A DNA stretch of 12,038 nucleotides from CAZEFK01 sp964511405 (GCA_964511405.1 CAZEFK010000216.1:1-12038); one strand, 5' to 3'. Positions 6,320 to 12,038 are shown, counted from the first letter of the stretch. The notes: generated from the sequence alone by a model not told the origin. Numbers and translations are program-made.

Positions 6320-7603
6320 ATGTTCGCCGCCGCGCTGTCGCGCCAGCTGGCCAAGGCCGGCGTGCATTATGGCTGGGTCATGGTCGCCCTGTGCTTCGCC
6401 TTTGGCATGACCTCGGCGGCGACGCTGTCGATCCCGGGCGTGCTGCTGGTGCCGATCAGCCGCGAGTTCGGCTGGTCGATCGGCGAGCTGTCGGGGCCGC
6501 TCGGGCTGCGGACCACGTTGTTCGGGCTGGTGGCGCCGTTCGCCGGCGGCCTGATGCTGCGCTACGGCCCGCGCGCGGTGCTGACCGGCTCGGCGGCCCT
6601 GCTGATCGCCGGCCTGCTGCTGTCGATCGGGATGACCGCGAAATGGCAGCTGTGGCTGGGGCTGGGCGTGATCCTGGGCGTCGCGCCCGGATTGACCGCC
6701 CTGGTGCTGTCGACCTCGATCTCGGCCCGCTGGTTCTCGCAGCGGCGCGGCCTGGTGATGGGCGTGCTGAGCGCCGGCAACGCCACCGGCCAGCTGATCT
6801 TCCTGCCGCCGGCGGCGTGGCTGGCCGAGCAGTTCGGCTGGCGGATGGCGCTGATCCCGGCGGCCGTGCTGATCGGCTTGCTGGCCCTGCTGTTCTTCCT
6901 GCTGGCCCGCGACGACCCGGCCGAGCTCGGCCTGCCGCCGTTCGGCGATACCGACGTGCTGCCGCGGCGGCGGGCGAGCGGCAATGCCTTCGCGCTCAGC
7001 ATCGCGGGCCTCGGGCTCGGCGCGCGCACCCTGGTGTTCTGGGTACTCGCCTTCACCTTCGCGATCTGCGGCGTGTCGAGCTTCGGCCTGATGCCGCATT
7101 TCGTGACGCTGTGCGGCGACTACGGCATCGCGCCGCTCACCTCGACCAGCCTGCTGGCGCTGATCGGCGTCTGCGATCTGGTCGGCACGATCGGGTCGGG
7201 CTGGCTCTCCGACCGGTTCGACAACCGCTGGCTGCTCGCCGGCTACTACGGGTTTCGCGGGCTGTCGCTGATCTGGCTGCCCTACAGCGGCTTCACCCTG
7301 GTCGGCCTGTCGGCGTTCGCCGTGTTCTACGGGCTTGATTTCATCGCCACCGTGCCGCCGTCGGTCCGACTGTGCGCCCGCGCCTTCGGGCGCGACCAGG
7401 CGCCTGTCGTGTTCGGCTGGATCTTCGCCGCCCATCAGCTGGGCGCCGGCGCCATGGCGTTCGCGGCCGGCCTGTCGCGCGACCTGCTGGCGAGCTATCT
7501 GCCGGCGTTCCTGGCCGCCGGGGTGCTGTGCCTGCTGGCGACCCTGTCGCTGGGGCTGCTCCGCCGGCCGTCGACGCCGATGCCCGCGCCGGCGACGGCC
7601 TGA
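6320..7603 (+). CDS. MFS transporter, monocarboxylate/oxalate-formate-like
   Basis: This is a 427-residue polytopic inner-membrane protein with about twelve hydrophobic segments, the normal size for the major facilitator superfamily. After a short cytoplasmic N-terminus, HYGWVMVALCFAFG begins helix 1. VPISREFGWSIGELSG and GGLMLRYGPRAVL (motif A-like loop between helices 2 and 3, residues about 76-88) follow. The matching loop in the second half is GSGWLSDRFDNR. The 'YGWVMVA ... FGWS' pattern is typical of the MCT/OFA branch, which moves small carboxylates by proton symport, but the substrate is not determined. I chose the ATG at 6320 because GAGGAG (6311-6316) lies just before it and it gives the usual N-terminus. 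An in-frame ATG at 6266 would add 18 poorly conserved residues. Uptake of an aromatic acid for the resorcylate genes 1.6 kb downstream is possible but not supported by operon structure. Confidence 0.9.
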   Translation: MFAAALSRQLAKAGVHYGWVMVALCFAFGMTSAATLSIPGVLLVPISREFGWSIGELSGPLGLRTTLFGLVAPFAGGLMLRYGPRAVLTGSAALLIAGLLLSIGMTAKWQLWLGLGVILGVAPGLTALVLSTSISARWFSQRRGLVMGVLSAGNATGQLIFLPPAAWLAEQFGWRMALIPAAVLIGLLALLFFLLARDDPAELGLPPFGDTDVLPRRRASGNAFALSIAGLGLGARTLVFWVLAFTFAICGVSSFGLMPHFVTLCGDYGIAPLTSTSLLALIGVCDLVGTIGSGWLSDRFDNRWLLAGYYGFRGLSLIWLPYSGFTLVGLSAFAVFYGLDFIATVPPSVRLCARAFGRDQAPVVFGWIFAAHQLGAGAMAFAAGLSRDLLASYLPAFLAAGVLCLLATLSLGLLRRPSTPMPAPATA

Positions 7604-7617
7604 CACCGCCGGGGTCG

Positions 7618-7648
7618 GGCAGCACGCCAGAAGGGAGACGGCGCTGCC
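7618..7648. terminator. Candidate hairpin between convergent MFS and secreted-protein genes
   Basis: GGCAGC (7618-7623) plus GCC (7626-7628) can pair with GGC (7640-7642) plus GCTGCC (7643-7648), leaving a two-base bulge and an 11-base loop. It occupies the 44-base gap between convergent genes, where a shared terminator is expected. No U-run follows on either strand, so this is weak. Confidence 0.25.
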
Positions 7649-8175
7649 TAGTCCGAGGCCGGGCGCGGCACCCGGTGCCAGATCTCCGCAATGAAGCCGC
7701 GCGCGTCAGTGTGATGGAGCCGCCGCCCTCGAACCGCCTGGCCGCCGCGGCATGTCCAAACGAACAGCGCCGTGCGGACCACGGGGCCCGGAATCTGCGC
7801 ATCGTCGGGGTGGTCGCGGCACCAAGTGCGGACGGAAGCGGGGCGGGCCTCCCCCGGCGCCTCGCATGGCAGGTTGGCACCGACATCGCAGGCCTAGACT
7901 TCGCCTCGCATGCAGCGCCAGTGAATGGCGCCCGCAGCCACGCGCGCCGCCGCGAAAGCCTCCGGGTCCTCGTCCAGCGCCGCCGGCAGCTGCGCCAACA
8001 ATCTGCTCGGCACTGCCTGCCGGTCGAACGTGCCCGGCGCCGGCTGATCGACGGTCGGGTGGGCCGTGCAATAGGCCCAGGGGTCGGGCGGGGCACCGTA
8101 GGGCTGAGCCGCGGCCGGCATTGCGGCGAGGGCAAGGGCGAGCCAAGTGACCAGGCGCGGAAGGAATGCGGGCAT
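7648..8175 (-). pseudogene. Small secreted Cys-containing protein gene interrupted by an in-frame amber codon
   Basis: Read on the minus strand from the ATG at 8175, the protein starts with a signal peptide (MPAFLPRLVTWLALALAAMPAAA, cleaved about residue 23). It continues through PDPWAYCTAHPTVDQPAPG to IHWRCMRGEV and meets TAG at 7894-7896 (codon 94). The same frame then stays open for 81 more codons to TAG at 7648-7650. These encode ACDVGANLPCEAPGEA, then TWCRDHPDDAQIPGPVV, LFVWTCRGG and DARGFIAEIWHRV. Both halves match a family of small exported alphaproteobacterial proteins of unknown function, as I remember it, in which WRC...G-V is followed directly by -(Y/L)-AC-VGANLPC. One base change (TAC or TTG to TAG) explains the break, with no frameshift. 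It could be a recent pseudogene, a sequencing error, or amber suppression. The ribosome binding site is weak. A TTG at 8178 is an alternative start. Confidence 0.75.
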
Positions 8176-8267
8176 CAAGTCTAGCTACTGCGAGGGCACC
8201 GTCCCGTCCAGGTGGGGCATGCGAGGCGCCGGCGCGGGCTCCGGGCTCCGTCAGCGCACTCGACGCA

Positions 8268-8281
8268 TTGACCCCGATCAA
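8268..8281. promoter_or_regulatory. FNR/FixK-type box
   Basis: TTGACCCCGATCAA is a near-perfect match to the FNR/FixK/Dnr consensus TTGAT-N4-ATCAA, with one mismatch. Its centre (about 8274.5) is 55 bases before the DUF6455 ATG at 8330. A start site 41.5 bases downstream of the centre, as in class II activation, would be near 8316, leaving a short leader. It also lies about 93 bases upstream of the divergent amber-interrupted gene, so it could act on either. This predicts low-oxygen or nitrosative regulation. Confidence 0.55.
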
Positions 8282-8306
8282 GGCGTGCCTGGTGTCGTCC
8301 GCGCTG

Positions 8307-8324
8307 TCCTGCCAGGGCAGGAGG
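8307..8324 (+). promoter_or_regulatory. Ribosome binding site AGGAGG partly inside a 16-bp palindrome
   Basis: AGGAGG at 8319-8324 is a strong Shine-Dalgarno sequence five bases before the ATG at 8330 and fixes the start of the DUF6455 gene. TCCTGCC (8307-8313) and GGCAGGA (8316-8322) form a perfect dyad whose right arm overlaps the first bases of this site. It could act as a protein-binding site in DNA or as a small RNA hairpin limiting initiation. Confidence 0.5.
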
Positions 8325-8329
8325 AGGAG

Positions 8330-8797
8330 ATGACCGCAACCGAACATCGGGACGTCCCGCCGGCCGCATGCGGCGTCGCGGGCCGATTGGGCCGGCCGTG
8401 GCGCGGGATCGCCCACTGGCTCCAGGGCAGCCTGGCGGATTGGCGCGACCGCCGTAGCCTGAGCCGCGAACTGGCCGACCTTCGCGCCCGCGGCGAGCTT
8501 GATGCCGTGCTCGCGGAGATCGGCCTGTCGCGGGCGCAGATCCCGCAGCTGATCGCCGGGGGGCCGGCCGGAGCGCGCTTGCTCGGGCAGATGCTCGATC
8601 GGCTGGGGATCGAGCGCCGCCACATCGCATCGGGGGCGGCGCTGCAGGATTTGGCTTGGACCTGCACGGCTTGCACCGAACGGCGCACCTGCCGGGCCTG
8701 GCTGGCCTCCGGGCGGACCGAGGGGTTCCAGGACTTCTGTCCGAATGCCGCGGTTCTGGAGTGTTTGCGCAAGCGCTCGGCGCCGACGGCCGAATAG
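8330..8797 (+). CDS. DUF1127-like / DUF6455 protein with Cys motif
   Basis: This is a 155-residue protein of unknown function. The N-terminal half contains a YjiS/DUF1127-like segment, WLQGSLADWRDRRSLSRELADL leading to AEIGLSRAQI (about residues 30-71). The C-terminal half is DUF6455-like: LLGQMLDRLGIE, then the cysteine motif C112-x2-C115-x5-C121 and EGFQDFCPNAAVLECL with C137 and C145. Four or five cysteines in this spacing suggest metal or Fe-S binding, though that is inference. The strong ribosome binding site selects 8330. An in-frame ATG at 8147 would add 61 residues that overlap the divergent gene and the FNR-like box and is rejected. The upstream box suggests oxygen-responsive expression. 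The last codons (RKRSAPTAE) overlap the end of a degenerate recombinase reading on the other strand, so the C-terminus may have been reshaped at that junction. Confidence 0.8.
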   Translation: MTATEHRDVPPAACGVAGRLGRPWRGIAHWLQGSLADWRDRRSLSRELADLRARGELDAVLAEIGLSRAQIPQLIAGGPAGARLLGQMLDRLGIERRHIASGAALQDLAWTCTACTERRTCRAWLASGRTEGFQDFCPNAAVLECLRKRSAPTAE

Positions 8798-9066
8798 CGC
8801 GCGGCCTCGCCAACCTCCGGACGCGCGGAAGCCTCGCGCACGGTTGGCCCTTGCTCGACGAGTGCGCTCGCGCAGCGCAGCTTCGCCGCCGTGATGACGG
8901 GAAGACGGCCGCCCTTCCGGCCCCGAGCCGCCGCCGCGGCCAGGCCATCGCGCGGTCGCTCTCGAATCAGGTCGCGTTCGAACGGACCGAGCGCTCCGAC
9001 GATATGTATTGATACCGGAGCGAACCTCTCCAAGACCGCCGACTGAAAATCCCCCGATTCAATCAT
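8776..9066 (-). pseudogene. Serine recombinase (resolvase/invertase) C-terminal remnant
   Basis: The minus-strand frame encodes SIHIVGALGPFERDLIRERP, then DGLAAAAARGRKGGRLPVI and a helix-turn-helix-like end with GPTVREASARPEVGEAARYS. This is the long helix E, the RGRKGGRP linker and the DNA-binding domain of resolvase/DNA invertase proteins such as Hin and Tn3 resolvase. The catalytic N-terminal domain with the active serine is missing: upstream of about 9024 the frame loses similarity (ESGDFQSAVLERFAP). Conserved positions look eroded, for example RP where RT is usual after LIRE, and SARPEVGEAARYS in place of a clean turn. The open frame extends to 9279 and 8278, but that is expected for G+C-rich antisense DNA. 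It is best read as a scar of a mobile element between the DUF6455 gene and the resorcylate operon. Nothing else codes in 8798-9199. Confidence 0.65.
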
Positions 9067-9121
9067 GCCGGGCCGGGATGGGCCGTGCCCCGGTCGCACG
9101 TTTGCGCTCACCATTCTTGCA

Positions 9122-9150
9122 TTGACAACTTTTTCCAGCGCAGACAATCT
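9122..9150 (+). promoter_or_regulatory. Candidate sigma70-type promoter of the resorcylate operon
   Basis: A perfect TTGACA (-35) at 9122-9127 is followed by a 17-base spacer and CAATCT at 9145-9150 as a poor -10. It lies 50 bases before the first gene of the operon, in a locally A/T-richer patch containing TTTTT. The strong -35 with a weak -10 suits a regulated promoter. Confidence 0.45.
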
Positions 9151-9152
9151 CG

Positions 9153-9164
9153 CCTCAGGTGAGG
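9153..9164. promoter_or_regulatory. Candidate operator CCTCAGGTGAGG
   Basis: CCTCA-GG-TGAGG is a perfect 12-bp dyad immediately after the putative -10, about where transcription would begin. A repressor bound here would block initiation. No cognate regulator gene is next to it, so the assignment is inference from position only. Confidence 0.3.
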
Positions 9165-9199
9165 AAACGACCCGGCCCCGAAACCCCAGGGAGCGGTCC

Positions 9200-9709
9200 A
9201 TGTCCGAGGACAGTGCTGCGCCGACCGACGCGTTCCGTGCCGCCATGCGCCGCCTGGCCGCCACGGTCACGATCGTCACCGCCGCCGACCATCAGCGCCG
9301 GCACGGCATGACCGCCACGGCCGTAACCTCGCTGTCGATGGAGCCGCCGTCGCTGCTGGTGTGCCTGAACCGGCAGACCTTGCTGCACGACATCCTGCTC
9401 GGCGCCCGCCGGTTCTGCGTGAACGTGCTGCATTGCGAGCAGTCGGCGCTGTCGGCGGCGTTCGCCGGCGCGGTGCCGCCCGATGGCCGGTTCGCGCTCG
9501 GCGCGTGGCGCTGGGACGACGGCCTGCCGGTGCTGGCCGATGCCCAGGCCGCCCTGGTATGCCGGCGGACCGCCGCCCTGCCCTTCGGCACCCACACCAT
9601 CTTCGTCGGCGAAGTGATGCACGCCGCCCATCGCGAGGAGGTGGCGCCGCTGATCTACCAGAACGCCGCCTATTGCCGCTCGACGCCGGTCGACGCCGTC
9701 CCGGCCTGA
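9200..9709 (+). CDS. graD: Flavin reductase component of resorcinol hydroxylase (GraD-like)
   Basis: This is a 169-residue HpaC-type NAD(P)H:flavin oxidoreductase (PF01613). FRAAMRRLAATVTIVTA opens the split beta-barrel. GMTATAVTSLSMEPPSLLVCLN (residues about 36-57) is the FMN-binding strand-turn region, FCVNVLH follows, and GTHTIFVGEV near residue 135 completes the fold. It should reduce free FMN or FAD, which diffuses to the partner oxygenase encoded next. The ATG at 9200 has AGGGAG six bases upstream. It is the first gene of a tight three-gene operon (24-base gap to the next gene). The order reductase-oxygenase-decarboxylase equals graD-graA-graF of Rhizobium sp. MTP-10005 as I recall it, and that is the basis for the symbol. 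On sequence alone it could serve any two-component flavin monooxygenase. Confidence 0.85.
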   Translation: MSEDSAAPTDAFRAAMRRLAATVTIVTAADHQRRHGMTATAVTSLSMEPPSLLVCLNRQTLLHDILLGARRFCVNVLHCEQSALSAAFAGAVPPDGRFALGAWRWDDGLPVLADAQAALVCRRTAALPFGTHTIFVGEVMHAAHREEVAPLIYQNAAYCRSTPVDAVPA

Positions 9710-9733
9710 CCCATCCGCCCTGAGGAGCCCGCC

Positions 9734-10948
9734 ATGACCGCGCTTGCCGAGACGCGCGCCGCGCCCGCCCCCGCCACCCTGGATGCCGTGCGCACCGGCG
9801 TCCGGGCCGCCCTGTCCCAGATCCGCGCCCGCGCCGCCCAGACCGAGCAAATCAGGCGCGTGCCCGACGCCAGCATGGCGCTGCTGCGCGACGCCGGCCT
9901 GTTCCAGCTGGTCCAGCCGCGCGCCCATGGCGGGCTGGAGCAGCCCTTCGACGCGCTGGTCGAGCTGGTGATCGAGATCAGCGCCGTCTGCGCCTCGACC
10001 GGCTGGGTCGCCGGGCTGGCCGCCGCCCATCAATGGCTGGTCGCCAACTTTCCCCCGGCCGCGCAGGCCGAGGTCTGGGGCGCCGATCCCGACGCCCTGG
10101 TCTGCGGCTCCTATGCGCCGGCCGGCACGGTGGCCGCGGTCGACGGCGCCTGGCGCGCCGGCGGCCGCTGGTCGTTCGCCAGCGGCTGCGACGTCACCCA
10201 ATGGGCCGTGTGCGGGGCCCTGCTGCCGGGCGCGGACGGCGCGCCGCCGACCGCCGCCTTCCTGCTGGTGCCGGCCGCCGACTATGCCATCGACGACACC
10301 TGGCACGTCGTCGGGCTGGCCGGCACCGGCAGCAAGACCCTGGTGCTGGAGGACGTGACCGTCCCGGCCCATCGCGTCCTGACCTTCCGCGACACCTGCA
10401 GCGGCAGCTCGCCCGGCGCCGCGGCCCATGGCGGCGCGCTCTACCGCTTGCCGATGCTGAGCTGCATCGCATCCTGCCTGGCGGCGACCGCGGTCGGGGC
10501 CGCCCAGGGCGCGCTCGACGACTATCTGGCCGCCACCGGCCGGCGCACCACCCGCGGCGCCGTCGCCGGCGCCAATGCCCGCATGGCGGATTTCGCGGCC
10601 ATCCAGCTGCGCGTCGCCGAGGCGGCAGCGGCGGTCGACGCCGCGCGCACCGTGCTGCTGCGCGACCTGCGCGCGGCCGCCGAAACGGCCCAGCGCGGCC
10701 AGCTCGCCTCCCTCGAGCAGCGCGTCACCGCCCGCCGCGGCCAGGCCTTCGCGGTGTCGCTGGCGCTGCGCGCGGTCGAGGCGCTCAACGCCTCCACCGG
10801 CGGTCACGGCCTGGACCTGGCCAACCCGGTGCAGCGGGCCTGGCGCGACGTCAACGCCGTCGGCCGCCACATCAGCATGAACTGGGACGCCGTCGGCACG
10901 ATGTACGGCCAGCTGGCGCTGGGACTCGAGCCGAAGGGCCAATACTGA
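9734..10948 (+). CDS. graA: Flavin-dependent monooxygenase, resorcinol hydroxylase large component (GraA-like)
   Basis: This is a 404-residue protein with the acyl-CoA dehydrogenase fold, belonging to the group D two-component monooxygenases (HpaB-C2, HsaA, DszC relatives) rather than true dehydrogenases. The N-terminal helical domain includes IRRVPDASMALLRDAGLFQL and HGGLEQPF. The central beta domain has GRWSFASGCDVTQWAVCGALL and DTWHVVGLAGTGSKTLVLEDV with VPAHRVL, all typical of this class. The C-terminal helices end in a conserved-looking STGGHGLDLANPVQRAWRDV and RHISMNWD. It would use reduced flavin from the upstream reductase and O2 to hydroxylate resorcinol to hydroxyquinol. The substrate is inferred from the adjacent decarboxylase. 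TGAGGAG at 9721-9727 precedes the ATG by six bases. The gap to the decarboxylase gene is 15 bases. Confidence 0.85.
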   Translation: MTALAETRAAPAPATLDAVRTGVRAALSQIRARAAQTEQIRRVPDASMALLRDAGLFQLVQPRAHGGLEQPFDALVELVIEISAVCASTGWVAGLAAAHQWLVANFPPAAQAEVWGADPDALVCGSYAPAGTVAAVDGAWRAGGRWSFASGCDVTQWAVCGALLPGADGAPPTAAFLLVPAADYAIDDTWHVVGLAGTGSKTLVLEDVTVPAHRVLTFRDTCSGSSPGAAAHGGALYRLPMLSCIASCLAATAVGAAQGALDDYLAATGRRTTRGAVAGANARMADFAAIQLRVAEAAAAVDAARTVLLRDLRAAAETAQRGQLASLEQRVTARRGQAFAVSLALRAVEALNASTGGHGLDLANPVQRAWRDVNAVGRHISMNWDAVGTMYGQLALGLEPKGQY

Positions 10949-10963
10949 AAAGGAACCGCCGCC

Positions 10964-11947
10964 ATGCAGGGCAAGATCGGCCTGGAAGAGCATTTCGCCA
11001 TCGCGGACACGCTGCAGGACTCAGCGCGCTTCGTGCCCGACGACCATTGGTCCGAGCTGGAGGGCCGGCTGCTCGACCGCAGCGACCGCCGCCTTGCCGA
11101 GATGGACCGCCACGGCATGGAGATGATGATCCTGTCGCTGAACGCGCCGGCGGTGCAGGCCATCCCCGACCCGAACCGCGCCCGGGACGTCGCGCGCCGG
11201 GCCAACGACGCGCTGGCCGAGATCGTGGCGCGGCGGCCCGACCGCTTCCGCGCCTTCGCCGCGCTGCCGCTGCAGGACCCGGAGCAGGCGGCGCGCGAAC
11301 TCGACCGCTGCGTGCGCGAGCTGGGCTTCGTCGGCGCGCTGGCCAACGGCTTCTCGCAGGTCGGCGACGGCACCGCGCCGGTCTATTACGACCTCAAGCA
11401 ATATTGGCCGTTCTGGGCCGAGGTCGAGCGGCTGGGCGTGCCGTTCTACCTGCATCCGCGCAATCCGCTCGCCGCCGACGCCCGCATCTATGACGGCCAT
11501 CCCTGGCTCCTGGGCCCGACCTGGGCGTTTGGCCAGGAGACCGCGGTCCATGCCCTGCGGCTGATGGGGTCCGGCCTGTTCGACGCCCATCCCCGGCTGC
11601 AGATCATCCTGGGCCACATGGGCGAGGGCCTGCCCTACTCGATGTGGCGCATCGACAACCGCAACGCCTGGGTCAAGGCGCCCAAGGCGCATCCGGCCCG
11701 GCAGCCGATCGCCCATTACTTCCGCACCAACGTCCACCTGACGACGTCGGGCAACTTCCGCACCCAGACCCTGATCGACGCCATGCTCGAGATCGGGGCC
11801 GACCGCATCCTGTTCGCGACCGACTGGCCGTTCGAGAACGTCGACCACGCCGCCGACTGGTTCGATCACGCCACGATCAGCGAAGCCGACCGCCTGAAGA
11901 TCGGCCGCACCAACGCCATCCGGCTGTTCGGGCTGCCGCTGGGGTGA
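10964..11947 (+). CDS. graF: Gamma-resorcylate (2,6-dihydroxybenzoate) decarboxylase
   Basis: This is a 327-residue amidohydrolase-superfamily decarboxylase (ACMSD family, PF04909), the same length as I recall for the Rhizobium gamma-resorcylate decarboxylase. The metal ligands known from that enzyme fall at identical positions: E8 and H10 in LEEHF, H164 in FYLHPRNP, and D287 in FATDWPFEN. H218 and E221 in LGHMGEG also match the active site. Whole segments look near-identical to the characterised protein as I remember it (ILSLNAPAVQAIPD, YDGHPWLLGPTWAF, TTSGNFRTQTLIDA). It catalyses reversible, non-oxidative, cofactor-free decarboxylation of gamma-resorcylate to resorcinol in the cytoplasm. 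AAGGAA at 10950-10955 precedes the ATG by eight bases. It is the last gene of the operon in the window and feeds resorcinol to the hydroxylase encoded just upstream. Confidence 0.95.
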   Translation: MQGKIGLEEHFAIADTLQDSARFVPDDHWSELEGRLLDRSDRRLAEMDRHGMEMMILSLNAPAVQAIPDPNRARDVARRANDALAEIVARRPDRFRAFAALPLQDPEQAARELDRCVRELGFVGALANGFSQVGDGTAPVYYDLKQYWPFWAEVERLGVPFYLHPRNPLAADARIYDGHPWLLGPTWAFGQETAVHALRLMGSGLFDAHPRLQIILGHMGEGLPYSMWRIDNRNAWVKAPKAHPARQPIAHYFRTNVHLTTSGNFRTQTLIDAMLEIGADRILFATDWPFENVDHAADWFDHATISEADRLKIGRTNAIRLFGLPLG

Positions 11948-11951
11948 GGGA

Positions 11952-11984
11952 GCCAGCGCAGGGGCGAAAAGCCTCAGCGCTGGC
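11952..11984 (+). terminator. Strong hairpin just after the decarboxylase gene
   Basis: GCCAGCGC (11952-11959) pairs perfectly with GCGCTGGC (11977-11984). Inside, after one A-A mismatch, GGGGC and GCCTC form five more pairs (one G-T) around a GAAAA loop. It begins five bases after the stop codon. There is no U tract, so it may be a Rho-assisted terminator or an mRNA 3' stabiliser. It suggests that the operon ends here. Confidence 0.6.
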
Positions 11985-12022
11985 ACCCCTCCACCCGACC
12001 TCCTCCCACAAGGGGCTAGCGT
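11985..12022. repeat. Possible REP-like intergenic element (CCTCC...CAAGGGG)
   Basis: The tail ACCCCTCCACCCGACCTCC followed by TCCCACAAGGGGCTAGCG resembles degenerate copies of the CCCTCCCC-N-CCCTCCCGCAAGGGGGAGGG family common between genes in G+C-rich proteobacteria. Only one copy is visible here, so repetition cannot be shown from this window. No coding frame is supported in the last 91 bases. Confidence 0.25.
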
Positions 12023-12038
12023 TCGCACAGATCCGATT

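Noticed and set aside
6272..7606. A 444-residue minus-strand open frame opposite the MFS gene
   Set aside because: Low-complexity Arg/Gln/Gly/His composition is typical of the complement of a G+C-rich membrane-protein gene.
8656..9012. A 118-residue plus-strand ORF spanning the end of the DUF6455 gene
   Set aside because: It reads the Cys-motif region of DUF6455 out of frame and continues through the complement of the recombinase remnant.
9155..10993. A 612-residue minus-strand open frame across the reductase and hydroxylase genes
   Set aside because: It is rich in G, A, R and Q without domain motifs and is the antisense shadow of two well-supported genes in G+C-rich DNA.
6320..11947. Treating the MFS transporter as the dedicated gamma-resorcylate importer of the downstream operon
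   Set aside because: An amber-interrupted gene, a DUF6455 gene and a recombinase remnant lie between them, and the MFS gene has its own upstream signals. Only proximity supports the link.
1..12038. CRISPR arrays, tRNA or rRNA genes, and complete insertion sequences
   Set aside because: No regularly spaced repeats, cloverleaf or GTTCRA-type tRNA segments, or intact transposase were seen on reading both strands.

Overview
The window is G+C-rich, dense bacterial DNA with ATGA start/stop overlaps and clear AGGAGG-type ribosome binding sites. It most resembles an alphaproteobacterium, probably Rhodospirillales-like. Supporting signs are an FNR/FixK-type box beside a DUF6455 gene, a small secreted Cys-containing protein of a type I associate with alphaproteobacteria, and a gamma-resorcylate gene order like that of Rhizobium. 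This taxonomic placement is inference.

Layout. (1) 1-2034, plus strand: the 3' end of a nucleoside phosphorylase, then an NMT1/ThiY-like substrate-binding protein and an ABC permease, joined by ATGA overlaps. No ATPase is present in the window. (2) 2231-4672: an accessory-looking insert. It holds a minus-strand 528-residue protein that I cannot assign, in visibly A+T-richer DNA, and then a FitA/FitB-like (VapBC) toxin-antitoxin pair. (3) 4719-7603: a LysR regulator divergent from a small NTF2-like protein, with several palindromes between them, followed by an MFS transporter that seems to have its own promoter. (4) 7648-9066: a secreted-protein gene broken by a single in-frame amber codon, divergent from a DUF1127-like/DUF6455 gene that has an FNR/FixK-like box upstream, then the C-terminal remnant of a serine recombinase. 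(5) 9200-11947: a three-gene operon of flavin reductase, flavin-dependent hydroxylase and gamma-resorcylate decarboxylase, closed by a strong hairpin.

The best understood unit is the last one. The decarboxylase should convert 2,6-dihydroxybenzoate (gamma-resorcylate) to resorcinol. The two-component hydroxylase (reductase plus oxygenase) should then make hydroxyquinol. Ring cleavage and maleylacetate reduction genes are not in the window.

The most useful second-look items are the amber-interrupted gene, whose downstream half is intact in the same frame, the unassigned 528-residue protein of atypical composition next to the toxin-antitoxin pair, an apparent FitA operator half-site, and the resolvase scar next to the DUF6455 gene. 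I did not find evidence for a clearly new multi-gene system.
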